Shown piece by piece: positions 59,442-64,000 of a stretch of DNA of 64,000 nucleotides. Positions within the stretch are counted from its first letter, which is position 1. Each line of letters begins with the position of its first letter. A program made the translations under genes and the position numbers. The stretch is from NCBI GenBank assembly GCA_006386115.1, contig VFIW01000002.1:930001-994000 (forward strand), read 5' to 3'. A model generated the notes under the pieces. That model did no database searches. It was not told where the DNA came from and saw only the letters and a list, made by a program, of their open reading frames with translations. This DNA is from Globisporangium splendens. Its lineage: Eukaryota > Oomycota > Peronosporomycetes > Pythiales > Pythiaceae.

Positions 59442-59825
59442 TGCTAAGCAGCTGTGGGCGGGGCGACGAGTGCAGTTTGCCTCTCTAGTGTTGTTGCCTG
59501 GATGTGCAGCGCTCTACTATCCATTGTTCTTGAGAGAGAGCTGCCTGCCCATCGTCTGTGTATCCTGGCTTATAGGATTTTCTGATAGTGTAATCAATAC
59601 AGGGGACATGGCGTCCCAAGCCTCGGAGTTTGCATTCGTGGACTGGGAAGTGGTAGGCAAGAGTGGGGGTGGGGCAAAAGATAAAGAGAAACAGAGATCA
59701 TGATAGGCTGTATAGTGAATGTATCGTTTTGGGGTCCTGATCCTTTCTTGAGATGGGCAACGGATGACTCACTCCAGTCGAGCACCAACGACATCAATAC
59801 CGGTATCGAACCGATACTATCGATG

Positions 59826-61433
59826 CAGGTGGTAATCCAAACGAACGATTATCCTTGGGTGATGTGAACCAAGTTAACACAACCAGAATATACTGTTGAC
59901 GTTTCCCGGAATGTCGACGTCATTTGGTGGTGAATGCGTGTGCTGCTCAGACTACTGCGATTCCAAACACCGTCGCCACCCAGTTCATTGACCTGAAACT
60001 CGTAGATAGCAGCCAGCACATGCCGAGGTATTATGCTAGCACATACTCTCCGACTGTTCCGTCGCAAACACAGCACTGCCACGCCGCAGTGCTGAATGGA
60101 TGAGACTCCTTCACCCAGCCCCAACACATTCGACTTTCCAGACCGGCTGGAAGACCGACACCCCATAAAAGGCACTAACTCCTACACCAATAGAGCCTGT
60201 TGCTGCACGCTGCTCCTCCGACTTCCAACTCTTGTGAGCCACGGAACAATTTGAAGCACAACTATGATCCCCCAAGCACGGAAACAGCACCCAGTGCGAT
60301 TCCTAGTGCCACTATCACGAGACGCACAAACTCTGCTACCAACCAAGTGCTCTCAGTCCGAGTCACGACGACCCACCGCGTGCACTCCGGCCGACTGCGG
60401 GCAATCAGACATTTCCCGTTTAAAGGTGGTACACAACCCCACCTCAAGTTGGAGTACAAAAGATCCAGGTGGTGTTAGTTCAAACGCTGCTTGTACAAAC
60501 AACGAGCAGATTATGCACGAGAGTACGCAATTTTGTGCAGATGTAAGATTTTTCGCCTTCCAATAGCGCTGATCGGACGCGACCTGCGAGCAAGCAAGCA
60601 AGCCGTTCGCAAGATCGCACTGTAGCTCTTCGACACCTACAGTTTGAACCTCCATCTATCTACCAACCACATCGACATCATCCATGATGACAGGCCGATC
60701 TCGTTCTTGTTTGTGCACTTAGATGCATTGCGTCGCTTCACACACGTCCAAGCCAACCGCAGCTGATCCTTCGTTAACTGACGACTCGGGCGATCAAACC
60801 AACCATGTCGAGCGCGCTGTTGGAGATCATCAAGACGATGGCGTCTCTCTCGTCGTCGATGACCAACCTGAGCTGAGCCTGTCGCCATCCATGTACAAGA
60901 TCCGCAAAGAGAAGTCGTGTGGAGAAGTGCAAGTGCTCCCGTTGCTATCGTTGTGGGGAACTGTCGTATCTGGAAAGTCTCTTTCGATTACTTGTATGCA
61001 TCTTGGGCATGTGCAATCAAAAACGAACTCAAGCGCTTGTGTCAATCGCAGTTTTGTCAACATGATGCTCTACAGATACCTTTCTGGTAGCATATTCCCT
61101 CTCTTCGTGACTTCTTGTTGTTGGAGATGCTCTTGCGATCGGGTACTTGTCCGTTTATTATCGCTATACGACGGAGCCTACCGAAGTTCGGAAACGATTG
61201 GCGTGCTTGCTTCTGTGGAATGTGCCGATCACGCTCTTTGCGTTCTCGGGGAGTGAGCTCACGGCCATTACGCATGCATCGAAGAGCGAGATGGGTGTGT
61301 TTCGAGCCACATCTGGCTGAACAGGTAACGCATTCACCAAATGACGTCGACGCTTGGGGAGACGTCAACATGATATCCGGATGGCTTCGGCTCAACAGAA
61401 GGGTAATCATTCGTCCGGTTGGATTACCACCTG
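59826..61433 (-). mobile_element. TIR-bearing element, copy 6
   Basis: It is 1608 bp long with both inverted ends intact and no internal insertion. A base lost at about 61445, just outside the element, distinguishes this unit. No gene is supported. Confidence 0.6.
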
Positions 61434-61582
61434 TGCTGACATTGAGTGTATTGACAAAATGATGAGGCTGGTACTCGAGTGGAGAGAATAATCAATTGCC
61501 CGTCCTATCTCTTTACAGGTGTAAGAAAACCCTGTCACTTAGTTGTTTTTTTTTGGGGGGGAGGGGCAAAGATACCTTAACT

Positions 61583-64000
61583 TTATCTTTATAAGGTGAG
61601 GTATATTTAGGTTCATCTTCGTGACCTACAATATCCATTCTCCTAACTAATCTTCATTGCGAATTTCATCTAGGAGTGTAAATGTGTCTACAGCGCGGAT
61701 TGCAATAGATCACTTCTGAATGCTAAATAATCTTTGACCATGATGGCATGTTCTCTTGGTCCTATGTGAGGCTGCCTTGTGTTGTCCAATGACCTTGGGT
61801 CTTCCGAACTTCGCACAAGCCAATGCATGACGTCGTTGTCAAGATCCTGGGTGAGATTGTTGAAAGCAGCTCTTTGAGTTGGGAAGTGAACCTGCATTGA
61901 GGTTCTGGTGTCCATGGCTAGGTTGGCGGCTGAGTCCGCCATCTTGTTGAAGGCACGGTAGTGAAGGTACCATCCTCGGATGTCGATGCAATCCGCGAGT
62001 CGTCGACTTGTCTGGTATAAACGTGCCAATCGGTGCTGTCGAGGGGACCGATGCATTCGCTGTTGGGAGATAATGAGTGCACTGTCTCCAATCACGTACA
62101 ACGGTTCAAAGTGACTGCGTTGAGCTTCTCGGAGTCCATGTATGAGACCCCAGTACTCGGCAAAGTTGTTGGTCGTGTCCTTCCTGCTATACGCCATGCT
62201 GGCGGCCCAAATTAAACTGGCTGTGTGCGAGTCCTTGTGGACACGCACGATAATGGATCCAGTCCCTCCTGGTCCTGGATTGTCGCGTGATCCACCATCG
62301 AAAACAACAGGTAAACGCCGCGAGTATCACTTGGAGTCAAGGGGATGGCGTCGGTTTGGCTGAGAAAGCAGTCGACATATGCCTTGAGAACTGCCGCAAC
62401 CGTGTGACCGTCCGAGTCTCCAGCTTGCGCTTCAGCGAGTCGTGTGAGGTTTCGCATTCCTGCCTCTAATCTGGTTATCATGATCGCCATCTCAGCAGTC
62501 GATTCGATTCGATCCGAATCCATGCGTCGCAGATGCGCACACCAAATGGCTTGTATGAGCGACGCGCTCATATATCGCCACAGCATGTGTGCGACGGGAT
62601 AGAGATGATCTTGGAGATGTTCATTGGAGCACTTGTGTCCGATAATGTGTCTCTTGATCGTGGTCCATGCCTGCCTTGGAGTATCTGGTAGATCCAGACT
62701 GAAGATCCAGATTGCGGGGTCGTGACCAGGAGTGATTCCGATCTTCGCCCATAGCACATAAAAGTAGTTCCACACGAGTTTGGCTTTCGGACACTCCCAG
62801 AATAGATGTTGAACAGAAGATTGGACAACTTGGGAACGCTCGGGATTCGAGCAGGATAGATCAGCTTTCTCCTAGTTCCACATGGAGAGTCGGTTGGCTT
62901 TCAGCCGGAGAAGAGTCTGGGCTGTATAAACTGTAATCCCTGGGATGCTGTGTAATTCGCTCCATTGGATTAATTGCAGTCCTGGCCACAGAGATCCTGC
63001 TGTATGGACAGCTTTGTTGACTGCTGCATCTCGAGTATCTTGGCCAATTTGTGTCCTCGTTGCTGCAACTTGTTGCCGATAGAAAGATCTGGTCGTATTG
63101 TATCGTCCGTTGCCACCCCATAGTTGCACGATTCTTGTGAAGCGTGAATGTGCATGGAACGACACCTTCTGCCCGTTCAAGTCTCTTGTTGCCATGATGC
63201 CACAGTCCATTGCGGAGTGAACTGTATGCGTAGCTTTGACTAGGGTCGTGTCGACGTGGGTCAGAGTTGCTTCACTGGTGTGCAGATGCCATTCGTGGTT
63301 GTAATGACGTCGCCCGTTGTACAGCCGAAGCACATTTGTTTGCTGTGGTCGATACAGAAGCTGTGGGAAGTTGGATACCAACGTAGCACATAACCGCTCG
63401 AGCGCTCGAATAGACGGCCGGGAGAATCCGGAGATTCCACATGTTGGGATTAAGTTAAGCACTCCTGGTCTTATCCACTCCCATCGAAGTATGTCACCCA
63501 GTTGTGCTGTTCCAACTGATAACGATGTGTGAGCAAGCTTGTATGGGGAGCCATTGGAATCAAGAAGCCACCCATCTGCAGTCGAGGTCATGTATGGCAG
63601 CCATTCTGCACAGAATGTCCCGCGTAGCTTTCGTCCTTCAGCGATGATACCTGGAAGCCTGTCAGACATTTTAGAGCTGAGGTTGATCTGGAACACATCG
63701 CCGTCCCATTGAGTCTGCACAATTGTCGACTTGAAGTGCTCGTAACACCAACGTACATTACCACGTTCTCTGGGCTCGTAGGGTCGAGAATGGAGCGACG
63801 CACATAATGCTGCGCCAGTTGTCCACATGTTATCACGAAGCTGGGGTGGCCGCCTTGGAATTGCATCGAGCGGCGTGATGTACGTCGAAGAAGTCCTTGT
63901 GTTGTGCAGCAAGATTTCCCCGATGACCTGAGCGATGTGAGAGGTTGTGATTGCCCATTTGGAGACTGCTGTGGCACTCATCGTCATCAGCTCAGTTCTG
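61583..64000 (-). mobile_element. LINE-B, 3' part, running off right edge
   Basis: The 3' end is at 61583 (TTATCTTTATAAGG on the + strand). The element continues past 64000 and covers ORF2 after the RT catalytic region through RNase H. Relative to the unit it is opposite in orientation to the other unit-edge LINE-B fragments, so it is a separate insertion near the same spacer position. Its own left target duplication cannot be checked because the far end is outside the window. Confidence 0.88.
61688..63987 (-). pseudogene. LINE-B ORF2 C-terminal remnant
   Basis: The frame 63987-62872 covers the region after RT and ends in a TAG shared with the nested copy (23477). A further frame (62775-62212) covers the zinc-binding end and linker. 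A lost base near 62303 breaks the RNase H start, and the last frame (to 61688) holds the rest, with NFAEYWG and IGDSAL. The element is inactive. Confidence 0.85.

Larger units (their letters stand above)
33229..61582 (-). repeat. Right arm of inverted tandem array (- units)
   Basis: The same unit as in the left arm is present in reverse orientation. There are four TIR elements (33288, 43890, 49519, 59826) and three intact oxidoreductase genes (37147, 47730, 58225). Three truncated LINE-B segments and three old LINE-A scraps complete the units. Units are lengthened by element M, LINE-A pieces and a copia element. Right-arm TIR copies share small differences from left-arm copies; one example is a base change near 34021, 44623, 50031 and 60338, so copies within an arm are closer to each other. 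The arm ends at 61582, where a longer LINE-B in the opposite relative orientation begins. Confidence 0.9.

Overview
The window reads as eukaryotic, most likely oomycete, nuclear DNA from a repeat-rich accessory region. The oomycete call rests on three things. A single-copy-type gene, present here five times, has a short GT-AG intron of 122 bp. Its start is preceded by a 17-bp block matching the oomycete Inr plus flanking-promoter-region (FPR) core promoter. The non-LTR retrotransposons carry APE endonuclease, reverse transcriptase, a zinc-binding region and an archaea-type RNase H. A water-mould such as Aphanomyces is plausible, but the genus is an inference. Nothing bacterial (operons, Shine-Dalgarno sites, CRISPR) was seen.

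The backbone is one repeated unit of about 5.38 kb: a TIR-bearing transposon-like element of exactly 1608 bp, then an MDR-family oxidoreductase gene, then an old LINE-A scrap, then a 5'-truncated LINE-B 3' end. Two units lie in + orientation at 976-18490. Three full units plus one partial unit lie in - orientation at 33229-61582. The whole is therefore a tandem array folded back on itself around a LINE-B nest at 18.5-33.2 kb. In all there are six TIR elements and five oxidoreductase genes. Four of those genes are intact and one is cut off in exon 2 at the array centre.

Younger mobile DNA sits in this backbone. Full-length LINE-A (8435-17715) has a 16-bp target duplication. LINE-B (18491-33228) contains two further LINE-B insertions, each with its own duplication. 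A short minisatellite-bearing element, called 'M' here, occurs at 38447-39419 and at 39707-43844. The second M copy is itself split by a 5'-truncated LINE-A. A Ty1/copia retrotransposon (52551-57552) has identical 322-bp LTRs and a 5-bp target duplication. Several LINE tails of 71-207 bp, with clear target duplications, mark individual units and show which units are most closely related.

How the parts act: LINE-A and LINE-B encode nucleic-acid-binding ORF1 proteins with CCHC knuckles, and ORF2 proteins for target-primed reverse transcription. LINE-A ORF1 also contains an OTU-like cysteine protease fold signature. M shares its 3' end with LINE-A and occupies identical target sites, so it is probably a non-autonomous rider of LINE-A. 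The oxidoreductase genes are the only likely host genes in the window.
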